From: Bacteroidota bacterium
GTDB lineage: Bacteria; Bacteroidota; Bacteroidia; Bacteroidales; Dysgonomonadaceae
Assembly (NCBI GenBank): GCA_023388315.1
Contig: JAEWGM010000028.1
Span: forward strand, 214,129-278,128
Length of the DNA stretch: 64,000 nucleotides
Direction: 5' to 3'
In this document: piece after piece, positions 1-9,210 of the stretch
How positions within the stretch are numbered: the first letter of the stretch is position 1
Layout of the letters: each line of letters begins with the position of its first letter
Notes under the pieces: generated by a model
Databases searched by the model: none
What the model saw: the letters and a program-made list of their open reading frames with translations, nothing else
Told to the model about the DNA's origin: nothing
Program-made: the position numbers and the translations under genes

Positions 1-355
1 AATGATGCATAGAGCTGGCGGTAATCTCTCCTAAAATATACCGAATTCCGTTATATCCGTGGATAGTAAAGAAACTGGTAAAAGCTTCATCTGTCGCTAA
101 GGGGCCTGGCGTGTGATTATTCTGTAATATATTTCCTTCATCAGGAAATCTTGCCGCTGCTCCCCACATATACGCTTCAATAAAACGTGTTTCAGCGAAG
201 ATGGAGTCCAATTTCATTTCATCACTAAAATAATTATCAACACTTAAATAGTCTTTACAAGAAAACATTAAGGTAAATGATAATATGAAAAAGAGTATTA
301 ACACACTTTTTAGTGATTTTATTTTTTCTCTTATGTTGAAGTTTAAAATATTCAT
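1..355 (-). CDS. SusD/RagB-like outer-membrane lipoprotein, 3' part outside the window
   Basis: Reading the minus strand from the ATG at 355 gives an open frame that runs off the left edge (118 codons visible). The product starts with a charged stretch, a hydrophobic segment and a lipobox ending in FSC, followed by KDYLSV, the usual start of mature SusD proteins. The segment with GAAARFPDEG and TPGPLATDEA is also typical of a SusD N-terminus. SusD proteins sit on the cell surface as glycan-binding lids over a SusC transporter. The gene begins 13 bases after the stop of the SusC gene and is surely in the same transcript. Only the N-terminal third or less is visible, so substrate specificity cannot be judged. 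Confidence 0.9.
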   Translation of the reverse strand, partial: MNILNFNIREKIKSLKSVLILFFILSFTLMFSCKDYLSVDNYFSDEMKLDSIFAETRFIEAYMWGAAARFPDEGNILQNNHTPGPLATDEAFTSFFTIHGYNGIRYILGEITASSMHH

Positions 356-368
356 GTTACAATCTTTA

Positions 369-3300
369 TTATAGGTTGATATACATTTGGATGGCATATG
401 TTGTAGGAATAGGATATCTTTCTCCATTAAATCGTGCTTGTTCCGGATCAAAAAGTTTCACTTTATCCCACAATAATAAATTGTTTCCTACTAATTGAAG
501 GTCAATAGATGATATTTTTATTTTTCTCAAAAAATCGTGTCTTAAATTATAATTGATTGTTACCTCTTGTAATCGAAGGTATCGGGCATCTCCCTTCCAG
601 AAATCCGATAATTGAGAGTTGTTTTCATTATGTCCGTAAGTTAATCTAGGATAACGAGCATTAGGATTCTCAGCTAAACTAACATCGATGCCGTTTTTTA
701 CAGCATATTCCTTTGGTATCCATCTGTTAACCGGATCTTTAGCAATAGACAAAACATTGCCATACTCGCCATTATAGAAGGGCACATAACCTGTTCCATT
801 GCTTTGCCCTACGTGGAAGTAGTCCGTTTTACCCGTTCCTTTAAAAAGAACTCCTAAAGTGAGATTCTTGTATCTAAATTCTCCACCAAATCCGTACATT
901 AATAGAGGATAGGTACTATAAGAGAGGGGAGTCATATCATTAGAGTCAATTACACCATCTCCATTTACATCCCGATATTTAATATCTCCAGGCATTACAT
1001 TTCCAAATTGCGGAGGACTGTTTCTAACATCATCCCAATCTTTAAATAAACCTATTGCGTGATACCCACGTATGGTGCCATATGGATAACCCGATGCTTC
1101 TTGATACGGATAAGGAGGATTAGACTCTTCCCAGTGTTTCACATTGTTTTTTGAGTAGGTATAGTTTCCTCTAATGGCAAATCCCATATCTTTACTTATC
1201 TCATGGGTAAAAGCAATGTTACCATCAGAACCATAACTGCTCATTTTTCCTATATTGCTAAACGGGGTTGTAATGAGTCCGGCATATGCTGGTACTTGTA
1301 CACGTTGCATAAATATACCATCGCGTTGATCATCAAAAAAGTCCACTACGAGCGACACTTTTTCATTGAGAAGACGTGCTTCAACGCCAATGTTTGCTTT
1401 TATGGCTTTCTCCCACCTAAGGTTGTCGGCCCCAATTCTTGCCTCACTTACACTTTCAACCCCGGTTGAGCCCCAAGGAGAAGAGATGCCGAGATTAACC
1501 ATGGTTAGATAGGGGAACCGAGTATGACTAATACGATCATTACCAACGGTACCATATGATCCTCTTAGTTTTAAAAAGTTAAACCAAGGAAGGGCTTGCT
1601 TGAAAAAGTCATATTGTGATGGCACCCAGCCCAATGCTACGGATGGGAAGAAACCGTATTGTCTGCCAGGTTGAAAGTTTTCAGATCCGGTATATCCGAA
1701 GTTGAAGTCAACCATATATGTATCCCTGAAACCATAGGTTAATCTGCTAGAAACTCCTTGATACCTCAGTGGTATTGCGCTAAGGTTGTTATTCCCCTGA
1801 CTAGCTCTTTTTTCATCGCTTAAATAATAATAAATCAATCCTGAAACTCGATGATCAACCGCAAAAACTTTGTCATAATTCAACGTGGTTTCGAAATGAT
1901 ATTTTCTGTATTGATCTGTATTATTAGAATACGATATTGCTCCTTCCTGTACTCTTTGAATTGTTATCAACTTACCATGTTGGTCGCGGCCTACAGCTTG
2001 ATAAAGAGCTGGATTAAGCAGTCTGTTCTCCCAGAAATAACTGTTAATATCGTAAGCTCCTTGCGCTTTAAGTTTTAAGCCATCTAATAACATAGAAAAA
2101 TCTTGTTCTAAAGCAAGAGTGAATTTTCCGCTAAATGCCTGATGTGCTCTGCTACCCATGTGGTTTATTTGAACTAAAGGCGATGTCAATGAACCTGTGC
2201 CGGCCGCGGGAAATTCTCCATTTGAGTATTTTTTAGGAAGAAGTAGCGGATTTAAATTAGATTGAGCAAACCAAATATAATTGGTGCTGGCAACTCCGGG
2301 ATCTTTTTGAGCAGAAAGAAATCCATCTGTACCAAAATAAAGTGTTGTGGAGGGTGATAGCTCCAAATCAATGTTAGCTCGATAATTATAAGTATTGTAG
2401 CCAACATTAGCGGCATATACACTATTTTTATCCACATTGTATGCAGCAGACTCGTTGCTGATTCCTAAACTTAAGAAATATCTGGCTGCTTGAGCACCTC
2501 CCCTGGCACTTATATAGTAAGACTGTCTTAGGGCAAAATTTCTTAAAACTTCATCTTGCCAATCTACGTCAGGATAAAGATCAGGATCCGAACCATCATT
2601 TATGATATCAAGTTCTACTTTTGAGTAAATAGGATTTTCATTTCTTACTTCTCTCGCTTCGTTAGCTAAAAGTGCATAATCATACGCTCTGAGATAGTCT
2701 GGTGTTCTTTTTAGATGCGAAATCGTATGGTTAATACGTCCGGTTATACTAAGTTTTCCAACTTCTCCTTTCTTGGTGGTTATTAATACTACTCCATTCG
2801 CTCCTCTAACTCCGTATACTGCAGTAGCGGACGCATCTTTTAAAACGGAAAAACTTTCAATATCCGCAGGGTCAATTGAATTGATATTCCCTTCTAATCC
2901 GTCTATTAATACTAAGGCACTCGCATTGGCGCCGAATGTACCAATACCACGCACCCAAAATTCGGAAATATTTCTGCCCGGCTCGCCACTCGTTTGCATG
3001 GAAATAACACCCGCAACTCGGCCGCCAAGTAAGTTGGAAATTGATGCAGCAGGAGTTTGCAGTTCTTTAACATCAACACTTGTTACGGCTGCTACAGTTG
3101 ATATTCTTCTTTGAGTTCCGTGTCCCACAACAACTAATTCTTCTAATTCCTGAGCTACATTGGTGAAAGTAATCTCCAAATCCTTTTTTTCTTCCGTTAC
3201 TAAGTATTCAATTTTATCATAGCCTACAAATGTGAAAACAAGCATATCACCTCGGCTAACTCTTATGCTAAATTCACCATCAATATTGGTGCTAGTGCCA

Positions 3301-3458
3301 ATTCCAACTTTATCTCTTATATATACTGTGGCACCCGGCAAAGGGGTTTTTGTTTCATCATAAACAATACCCTCAATTAAAAACGTTCTACTTTGCTGGG
3401 CCGGTAGTAAAAAACTTGTGGATAATAGTATCCATAATGTAAATACAATGCGTTTCAT
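369..3458 (-). CDS. SusC/RagA-family TonB-dependent outer-membrane transporter
   Basis: A 1029-residue protein with a signal peptide (about residues 1-20), a carboxypeptidase-regulatory-like domain (about 25-105, with GIVYDETKTPLPGATV), a TonB plug domain (about 110-235, containing LIDGLEGNINSIDPADIES and the SusC signature ATAVYGVRGANGVVLITTKK) and a long beta-barrel. Length and order are normal for SusC. It imports oligosaccharides across the outer membrane using TonB-ExbBD energy; such genes (exbB, exbD, tonB) are present at 30-32.7 kb. It lies between an IPT/NHL lipoprotein gene (22 bases upstream) and the SusD gene. The adjacent rhamnose catabolic genes suggest a rhamnose-containing glycan as substrate; that is inference from context. 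Confidence 0.97.
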   Translation of the reverse strand: MKRIVFTLWILLSTSFLLPAQQSRTFLIEGIVYDETKTPLPGATVYIRDKVGIGTSTNIDGEFSIRVSRGDMLVFTFVGYDKIEYLVTEEKKDLEITFTNVAQELEELVVVGHGTQRRISTVAAVTSVDVKELQTPAASISNLLGGRVAGVISMQTSGEPGRNISEFWVRGIGTFGANASALVLIDGLEGNINSIDPADIESFSVLKDASATAVYGVRGANGVVLITTKKGEVGKLSITGRINHTISHLKRTPDYLRAYDYALLANEAREVRNENPIYSKVELDIINDGSDPDLYPDVDWQDEVLRNFALRQSYYISARGGAQAARYFLSLGISNESAAYNVDKNSVYAANVGYNTYNYRANIDLELSPSTTLYFGTDGFLSAQKDPGVASTNYIWFAQSNLNPLLLPKKYSNGEFPAAGTGSLTSPLVQINHMGSRAHQAFSGKFTLALEQDFSMLLDGLKLKAQGAYDINSYFWENRLLNPALYQAVGRDQHGKLITIQRVQEGAISYSNNTDQYRKYHFETTLNYDKVFAVDHRVSGLIYYYLSDEKRASQGNNNLSAIPLRYQGVSSRLTYGFRDTYMVDFNFGYTGSENFQPGRQYGFFPSVALGWVPSQYDFFKQALPWFNFLKLRGSYGTVGNDRISHTRFPYLTMVNLGISSPWGSTGVESVSEARIGADNLRWEKAIKANIGVEARLLNEKVSLVVDFFDDQRDGIFMQRVQVPAYAGLITTPFSNIGKMSSYGSDGNIAFTHEISKDMGFAIRGNYTYSKNNVKHWEESNPPYPYQEASGYPYGTIRGYHAIGLFKDWDDVRNSPPQFGNVMPGDIKYRDVNGDGVIDSNDMTPLSYSTYPLLMYGFGGEFRYKNLTLGVLFKGTGKTDYFHVGQSNGTGYVPFYNGEYGNVLSIAKDPVNRWIPKEYAVKNGIDVSLAENPNARYPRLTYGHNENNSQLSDFWKGDARYLRLQEVTINYNLRHDFLRKIKISSIDLQLVGNNLLLWDKVKLFDPEQARFNGERYPIPTTYAIQMYINL

Positions 3459-3480
3459 TCGTTATTATTTTTATTGGTAT

Positions 3481-4812
3481 TTAATTGATGGAGAGTTTTC
3501 TCACACGAGCATTGCCATTATCTGCAACATAAATTGCCCCATCTTTGCTAATTCCTAAACCCATAGGCCTGTTGAATAAGGCTTCCTCTTTTCCACCATC
3601 TTTCCAACCTGAAGTTCCGGGCATTCCCAATACCGTTTCTACGAAATGATCGGGAGTAATTCTTCGGATACAATGATTATCTGTATCTGCGACGTAGATA
3701 TTGCCATCGGCGTCACTAAAAATTTGGGCCGGATTTCTAAATTGAGCTACAGATATTGGCCCGTCTCTATGGCCTCCATTGGTTGGGCCGGAGATTTTTT
3801 GAAAAGTGTTTTCAGGGTTGGTTACATCTATTGTGCATATACTGTGGGAGTTAACGCCTGCGTTGTGGATGAAAGATATGTAAAGGATGTTTGGTTTATC
3901 CGGTGTAAAGGTCAGACCGAAGCTATCTCCTTGCGGAGTTTTAAATATAGTTTCCACTTCATAAGTACGTGGATCTATTTTTACAATGTGTCCATGATAA
4001 TAACGGGTGTATATATAACCGTCACTGGGGTTAACCACCATTGAGTGCTTATATCCTTGAGCAGGCCTATCTCCTTCAGGAGGCCATTTCATTTCTCTGT
4101 AACGAACACCCCACATCTCTTTTGGATCCAGAGTGCAAAATGAGCCTACGGTTGTTTCAGTAGGGAAAGAAATAACACCTGTTACAGGGTCAGCTGCAGG
4201 CGCGTTTGCAATAACATCACGTGCTATGGTAACTAGCTCATTTGCTTCTTCATCAATTCTAGTGATGTGCATATTGGCGCTTGCTGTGTTACCATCAGGT
4301 CCTCTACTCCGTGTCATAACAAATATATTGTCTTCCTTGTCCACACAAATAAACCAAGGCTGAATGATAGATTGAGTGAGGTCTCCATCTTGATAATCTG
4401 CATGATTGCCATTTCCTGCAATAGTATTTACCGTTGTTGATGAAAAATAACGAAATGTTTTATCATAGACAACAGAGTCTGTTCCAATTGCAACAGAAAT
4501 AACAACGGTATCTCCGGGTAGCCGCGGAGCTAAAACATACATTCGTTCGCCTGTAGATCCCACTACAGCTGCTTTTTTTTGATTGAAGTAAACTCTTATT
4601 TTTTCAGGATCTGTTCCAAAGTTAGAGCCATTTAACATAACTTTTTCCAAGTATATGCCTGAATCGGGGTAAAAAGTTGTGAGAGTGATGGGTTTTTTGG
4701 GATCATAATCGGATTTAGGCTTGTTACCTTCGGCGTCGTTCTTACTGCATGAACCCAAAAACATACAGAAAAACACACAAAGAGCAACTCCTATCAATTT
4801 TTCGTTTTTCAT
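3481..4812 (-). CDS. IPT/TIG plus NHL-repeat surface lipoprotein
   Basis: A 443-residue protein with a lipoprotein signal (lipobox LGSC, Cys22), an IPT/TIG immunoglobulin-like domain (about 40-125, with FYPDSGIYLEKVMLNGSNFG) and an NHL-repeat beta-propeller for the rest (repeats seen at IFSDADGNIYVADTDNHCIRR and LGISKDGAIYVADNGNARVRK). It is the first gene of a lipoprotein-SusC-SusD transcript and takes the place usually held by surface glycan-binding proteins of polysaccharide utilisation loci. NHL propellers can bind carbohydrate or cleave polyuronates; no catalytic assignment can be made from sequence reading. It has its own promoter-like element (4906-4913) rather than simply following rhaT. 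Confidence 0.9.
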   Translation of the reverse strand: MKNEKLIGVALCVFFCMFLGSCSKNDAEGNKPKSDYDPKKPITLTTFYPDSGIYLEKVMLNGSNFGTDPEKIRVYFNQKKAAVVGSTGERMYVLAPRLPGDTVVISVAIGTDSVVYDKTFRYFSSTTVNTIAGNGNHADYQDGDLTQSIIQPWFICVDKEDNIFVMTRSRGPDGNTASANMHITRIDEEANELVTIARDVIANAPAADPVTGVISFPTETTVGSFCTLDPKEMWGVRYREMKWPPEGDRPAQGYKHSMVVNPSDGYIYTRYYHGHIVKIDPRTYEVETIFKTPQGDSFGLTFTPDKPNILYISFIHNAGVNSHSICTIDVTNPENTFQKISGPTNGGHRDGPISVAQFRNPAQIFSDADGNIYVADTDNHCIRRITPDHFVETVLGMPGTSGWKDGGKEEALFNRPMGLGISKDGAIYVADNGNARVRKLSIN

Positions 4813-4905
4813 ATTTTCAGTTTTTAAATGTGATATTTTAGTTAATTATATGGATTTTTATTTTAAAAAATCTATGCTAAATCGTTTGATTTGTTAAATA
4901 AAAGT

Positions 4906-4913
4906 CAAAGATA
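4906..4913 (-). promoter_or_regulatory. Bacteroidota -7 element for the lipoprotein-susC-susD operon
   Basis: The minus strand reads TATCTTTG, matching TAnnTTTG, about 94 bases before the start codon of the IPT/NHL lipoprotein. No convincing -33 TTG was found at the usual distance. The 228-base gap between rhaT and this operon (4813-5040) is very AT-rich and shows no terminator hairpin, so read-through from rhaT is also possible. Confidence 0.5.
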
Positions 4914-5040
4914 TATATTTTTTTTAAAATAAGAGTGTTGTGTATGTGTTTTTGTAAAAAACATATTAATAAGATTTTTTATTGTTAAAAATAATTGATT
5001 GCCATAAATACTAAAAACAAAGAGAGAGTATCAAAATTCA

Positions 5041-6069
5041 TCAAAATAAATTTGGCACGATGAGAGAAAAAATCAATATTGCCATACCCAAAGCCAAAAA
5101 GAGAATGGCTTTCTTGCCGGCTCCTTTCCATTCTTTTAAAATAATGCCCCAAACATTGCTGAAAACTACGTTTAACGACATTAAAATACTCCACGAAAAG
5201 GCCATCATTACGCTATTGGCATCAAAAAAACTTTGACCCATTCCCAGTCCGAAAAATTGCGAATACCACAGCAAGCCTGCCAGCGCGCAAAAAAGAAGGT
5301 TGTTCACCAGTATGGAACCGGATGTTCGCGCGATTTCGCCTCCGGTTTTGTTTTTGGCGTTCATATAGAGGCAATAAACAAGGTTTGTGAAAAAACCTCC
5401 AATAGTAACCAAAAGCGTTACAGGGTTTTGCGCGAAAATTTCTTTGGCGCCCATTGCGATGCTCGCTTCCTTTACCGGAATTCCGGCGCTTAGACCAAGG
5501 CTGAAGCAGGCACTCATAACGCCTGCGCCAAGAGCGATGAGTAGTCCTTTTTTAAGGGCAAAATCCTTTATGGCTTTTTTGCGTTCTTCTTCCGACATGT
5601 TTTTCGAGCGTAAACTTCCGGCATATCCCACAAGCGCTATGCCGATTAAGGTAACCGCTACGGCCAGCAGCAATATCAACCCTTTGGGCGAGAAAAGATG
5701 GTCGCCCGCTAAAACGGCGGGAATGAGTGTGCCAAACGCGGCACAAGTTCCCAACGCCACCGATTGACCCAAGGCAATGCCCAAGTAACGCATACTCAAT
5801 CCGAAGGTTAGCCCGCCAATCCCCCACAACGCTCCGTAGCCTACGGCTTGAAGCGAGGCGGTTGAATGAGAGGTGTAAATCTCCATTAGTTCCGAAAAAG
5901 AATTAGCGAAAAAAGCGCCCAAAATGGGGAATACAAGCCACGCGAACACGCCTTGCATTAACCAAAAATTCTCCCACGACCAATCCTTCACCTTGTTTAT
6001 GGGAACGTATGAACTGGATTGTCCCATACTCCCCACGGCAATGATTAACAGCCCTATCAGATTGTTCAT
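5041..6069 (-). CDS. rhaT: L-rhamnose/proton symporter
   Basis: A 342-residue polytopic inner-membrane protein of the RhaT family, with about ten hydrophobic segments and the typical start GLLIIAVGSMGQSSSYVPIN. The middle contains GALWGIGGLTFGLSMRYLG and ALGTCAAFGTLIPA, characteristic of RhaT. It imports L-rhamnose. The start ATG lies 2 bases after the rhaA stop, so it is the third gene of a tight rhaB-rhaA-rhaT operon. Length is normal. The downstream neighbours are glycan-uptake genes rather than the aldolase gene that often follows in Bacteroides. Confidence 0.95.
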   Translation of the reverse strand: MNNLIGLLIIAVGSMGQSSSYVPINKVKDWSWENFWLMQGVFAWLVFPILGAFFANSFSELMEIYTSHSTASLQAVGYGALWGIGGLTFGLSMRYLGIALGQSVALGTCAAFGTLIPAVLAGDHLFSPKGLILLLAVAVTLIGIALVGYAGSLRSKNMSEEERKKAIKDFALKKGLLIALGAGVMSACFSLGLSAGIPVKEASIAMGAKEIFAQNPVTLLVTIGGFFTNLVYCLYMNAKNKTGGEIARTSGSILVNNLLFCALAGLLWYSQFFGLGMGQSFFDANSVMMAFSWSILMSLNVVFSNVWGIILKEWKGAGKKAILFLALGMAILIFSLIVPNLF

Positions 6070-6071
6070 GG

Positions 6072-7334
6072 CTAATTTCTTTTGGAGGTTGTTTCTGTCT
6101 CGTAACCTTCTATTTCTTTTATAAACTCATCGCCAACAGGTACGCCTTTTTGTTGACAATAATAGTTATACACGGCATTCCACGGCATCGCTTTTAATTC
6201 TTCGAGATACGCCATGCGTTGGAATCTTTTGTCTTCTTTTTCAAAATCGCGTAACGTTTCCGTGGGCTCCAGCAGCGCTTGTAACAACGCTTTTTGTGTA
6301 GAGCGAATTCCAACGGTATAGGCGCCGAGGCGATTGATGGATGCATCGAAATAATCTAAGCCGATATGTATTTTGTCCATTTGCCCCGAGCGGACAATTT
6401 CCTGAGATAATTCCAGCAACGCGTCGTTTAAAATCACCACGTGGTCGCTGTCCCAGCGTTCGGGACGGCTCACGTGCAGCGCTATTTCGGGTACGAACAG
6501 CAGCATGGAGGAGATTTTGTCGGCAATGCTTTCGGTGGGATGAAAATGGCCGGCGTCCAGCGTGAGCAACATATTGTTTTTTACGGCGTAGCCCATATAA
6601 AATTCGTGGGAGCCAACCACATAACTTTCGCTTCCGATACCGAAAAGTTTACATTCAATGCAATCTTTCAGGTATTCATTGCTGATTTTTTCAGCCAACA
6701 CTTCATCCAGCGATTCTTTTAGCAACTGACGATGTTGAATACGCGAAACGGTTTTGTCTTTTTCGCCATCGTGCACCCAAATGTTGTGAATACAGGCATC
6801 GCCTTGCTGACGACCCATTTCTGCGGCAATTGTGCGACAACGGCGCAAGTGTTCTTTCCAAAAGTTTCGTATTTCGGGGTCGAAACTCGATAAGGAGTAC
6901 TCTCCGCTCTTGGGGTGAGAGAAAAACGTGGAATTAAAATCTAATTTCACGCCGGTTTCTTTGGCCCAATCCATCCAAGATTGGAAATGTTTCGGCTCAA
7001 TCTGGTCTCTGTCAACAAATTCGCCGCCAAAATCGCCATATATGGCGTGCAAGCTCAACCGATGGCTTCCGGGAACCAGTGTTAGAACTTTTTCAATGTC
7101 TTTCTGCAATTCTTCAATGGTGCGTGCTTTGCCGGGATAATTTCCGGTTGTTTGAATTCCTCCCGAAAGGCCGCCTTCAGGGTTTTCAAAACCCAGCACG
7201 TCATCGGCTTGCCAGCAGTGTATTGAAATGGAGATATCATTCAATTTCTCCAGCGCTTTTTCCACATTCACTCCAAGCGCGGCATATTGCTCTTTTGCGC
7301 TTTCATAGGCTTTTTTAATTTGATCTTCTTTCAT
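6072..7334 (-). CDS. rhaA: L-rhamnose isomerase
   Basis: Converts L-rhamnose to L-rhamnulose in the cytoplasm; a metal-dependent TIM-barrel enzyme. The sequence carries the RhaA signature ISIHCWQADDVLGFENPEGG followed by SGGIQTTGNYPGK near the N-terminus, and LTLDAGHFHPTE and HVSRPERWDSDHV in the metal-site region. I place the start at the ATG at 7334 (MKEDQIKKAYESA), giving 420 residues and matching the family N-terminus. An ATG at 7367 would add 11 residues and overlap the end of rhaB by 14 bases. It is the second gene of rhaB-rhaA-rhaT. Confidence 0.96.
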   Translation of the reverse strand: MKEDQIKKAYESAKEQYAALGVNVEKALEKLNDISISIHCWQADDVLGFENPEGGLSGGIQTTGNYPGKARTIEELQKDIEKVLTLVPGSHRLSLHAIYGDFGGEFVDRDQIEPKHFQSWMDWAKETGVKLDFNSTFFSHPKSGEYSLSSFDPEIRNFWKEHLRRCRTIAAEMGRQQGDACIHNIWVHDGEKDKTVSRIQHRQLLKESLDEVLAEKISNEYLKDCIECKLFGIGSESYVVGSHEFYMGYAVKNNMLLTLDAGHFHPTESIADKISSMLLFVPEIALHVSRPERWDSDHVVILNDALLELSQEIVRSGQMDKIHIGLDYFDASINRLGAYTVGIRSTQKALLQALLEPTETLRDFEKEDKRFQRMAYLEELKAMPWNAVYNYYCQQKGVPVGDEFIKEIEGYETETTSKRN

Positions 7335-7353
7335 AGGGCTTGTGTGTGCTATT

Positions 7354-8835
7354 TTATCTAAAAACATTCAGGTATTTATTGTAATGTAATTGCCATTGCT
7401 CTTCATTTTCGGGTAAAAAAGTGGTTAATTCCACCGAATTGCGAATGATTTTTCGTGCCGATGAAATATCGTTCACCAACCCCGCCGCCTTTGCCTGCAT
7501 CATAATATTTCCCATAGCTGTAGCTTCCGATGGGCCTGCTATTACCGGCTTCCCAATGGCGTTGGCAGTGTATTGGTTTAACAAATTGTTTTGAGAGCCG
7601 CCGCCAATAATATGAAGTTTTTCTATCGGAAAATTGGCCAGTGTTTGAAGGTCAGCTAATACTTGTTTGTATCTGAACGCCAGGCTTTCGTAGATGCAGC
7701 GCACGATTTCGCCCATCGATTGGGGGATGTGTTGGCCGGTTTCTTTGCAGTAATTCCGTATGGCATCCGTCATTGATTCGGGATTGGCAAAACAAAGCGC
7801 GTCGGGATTAATAAAGCAAGCGAAGGGTTTTGCTTCCTCGGCCGCTTGTAGCAATTGCGGATAAGAGATGTCGCCTTCTTTTTTCCATTCGGCGCGGCAT
7901 CTTTCAATCAGCCACATACCGCAAATATTTTTCAACAGCCTTATTTTGCCGTCCGCGCCTCCCTCGTTGGTGAAATTTAGCGAATAGGTTTCTTCCGTTA
8001 CCACCGGCTCGTCCGATTCAATGCCCATCAGCGACCAGGTTCCCGAGCTTAAATAAGCAAAGTTCTTATTTTCGGCCGGAGTTGCCAACACCGCGGAAGC
8101 GGTATCGTGTCCCGCCACGGCAATAACGGGAATGTTGCCCATGCCGGTTTGTTTTTGAATGGAAGGAGTGAGCGTGCCGATGGTTTCGCCCGGGTGTACC
8201 ATCGGAGCAAAATGATGAAGTGATAGGTTGAGTTTTGAGAGCAATTCTACATCGAAACTCCGTGTAAATGGGTTCAGCAATTGCGAAGTGGAAGCGATGG
8301 TGTATTCAGTTACCATTTTTTCGGTAAGTAAATACGAAAGCGCATCGGGCATAAACAGAAATTTATCCGTGATGGAATAAATGGAGTTATTCGCCTCTTT
8401 TTGTGTGTAAAGTTGAAAAAGGGAATTGAAATTCATAATCTGAATGCCCGTTTTTAGATAGGTTTCTTTGCGCGACAATGCGTTTTCGAAGAATTTCTCG
8501 GGCGCTCCAAAGGTATGCGTGTCTCTGTAGCTGTAAGGCATGCGCAGTACTTCGCCATCTCGCCCGAAGGGTACAAAATCCACACCCCAGCTGTCAATTC
8601 CAAGCGAACCGATGCGGATATTTTGTGAATGTACTATTCTTAATGATTTTAATATTTCGTTATAGAGATGAAATAAATTCCAGTACAAAAATCCATGCAC
8701 ATCAATAATAGGGTTGGGAAACCGGTTGATTTCCTGTAGCTCCAACTGATCGTTTTTTATGGTTCCTAAAATGGCTCTACCGCTTGTTGCGCCTAAATCT
8801 ATGGCTAAAAAAGAGGTTGATTTTTTTTCTTTCAT
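7354..8835 (-). CDS. rhaB: L-rhamnulokinase (FGGY kinase)
   Basis: Phosphorylates L-rhamnulose to L-rhamnulose 1-phosphate. The FGGY-family protein starts with FLAIDLGATSGRAILG (phosphate-binding loop), has SLGIDSWGVDFVPFG (sugar site) and, in the second ATPase half, AVAGHDTASAVLATP and IIGGGSQNNLLNQYTANA. The chosen start is the ATG at 8835 (MKEKKSTSF), giving 493 residues; an in-frame start at 8904 would add 23 residues and would lie upstream of the promoter element. First gene of the rha operon. No rhamnose regulator gene (AraC-type RhaR) is present in the window. Confidence 0.95.
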   Translation of the reverse strand: MKEKKSTSFLAIDLGATSGRAILGTIKNDQLELQEINRFPNPIIDVHGFLYWNLFHLYNEILKSLRIVHSQNIRIGSLGIDSWGVDFVPFGRDGEVLRMPYSYRDTHTFGAPEKFFENALSRKETYLKTGIQIMNFNSLFQLYTQKEANNSIYSITDKFLFMPDALSYLLTEKMVTEYTIASTSQLLNPFTRSFDVELLSKLNLSLHHFAPMVHPGETIGTLTPSIQKQTGMGNIPVIAVAGHDTASAVLATPAENKNFAYLSSGTWSLMGIESDEPVVTEETYSLNFTNEGGADGKIRLLKNICGMWLIERCRAEWKKEGDISYPQLLQAAEEAKPFACFINPDALCFANPESMTDAIRNYCKETGQHIPQSMGEIVRCIYESLAFRYKQVLADLQTLANFPIEKLHIIGGGSQNNLLNQYTANAIGKPVIAGPSEATAMGNIMMQAKAAGLVNDISSARKIIRNSVELTTFLPENEEQWQLHYNKYLNVFR

Positions 8836-8873
8836 GATGGAAGATAAAACTGCGCGTTTTTTTGTTTGAATGA

Positions 8874-8905
8874 CAAAAATATGGATTAACATTGGATAAC
8901 ACAAT
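8874..8905 (-). promoter_or_regulatory. Promoter of the rhaBAT operon
   Basis: On the minus strand, ATTG (8905-8902), a 20-base spacer and TATTTTTG (8881-8874) match the Bacteroidota -33/-7 pattern TTTG-N19-21-TAnnTTTG. The expected start of transcription is about 30-35 bases before the rhaB ATG at 8835, which supports that start over the longer one. Confidence 0.65.
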
Positions 8906-9146
8906 AAAGAAAATGATTTTATAACTGTGTTTTTTGATATAATAGGAAGAAGAACGAGGTCGTGTTTTAGTCCACGCGCAATACAATGTCAAAAATTACA
9001 GTTGAAAAATCAGATATAAGATGAAACCTTCCGTCAAAAAAGTGTAAATTTGTGCGTGAAGGCGCTAATTTATCTTGATTGCAAGAACTGAAATGTTTTC
9101 AATGGAAAAAAGTAATGTTTCACAATGCAATGTTATCAGAAATAGG

Positions 9147-9154
9147 TATCTTTG
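9147..9154 (+). promoter_or_regulatory. -7 element for the 2-oxoacid dehydrogenase operon
   Basis: TATCTTTG (followed by CA) matches TAnnTTTG and lies 57 bases before the E2 start codon. The -33 region is weak. The rest of the 375-base divergent spacer between rhaB and E2 (8836-9210) is AT-rich; apart from the two promoters I see nothing in it. Confidence 0.6.
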
Positions 9155-9210
9155 CATCAGTATGGTTCGGTACAGTTCGCGAAGCAGTTTAAACACCACT
9201 TAAATCACAT

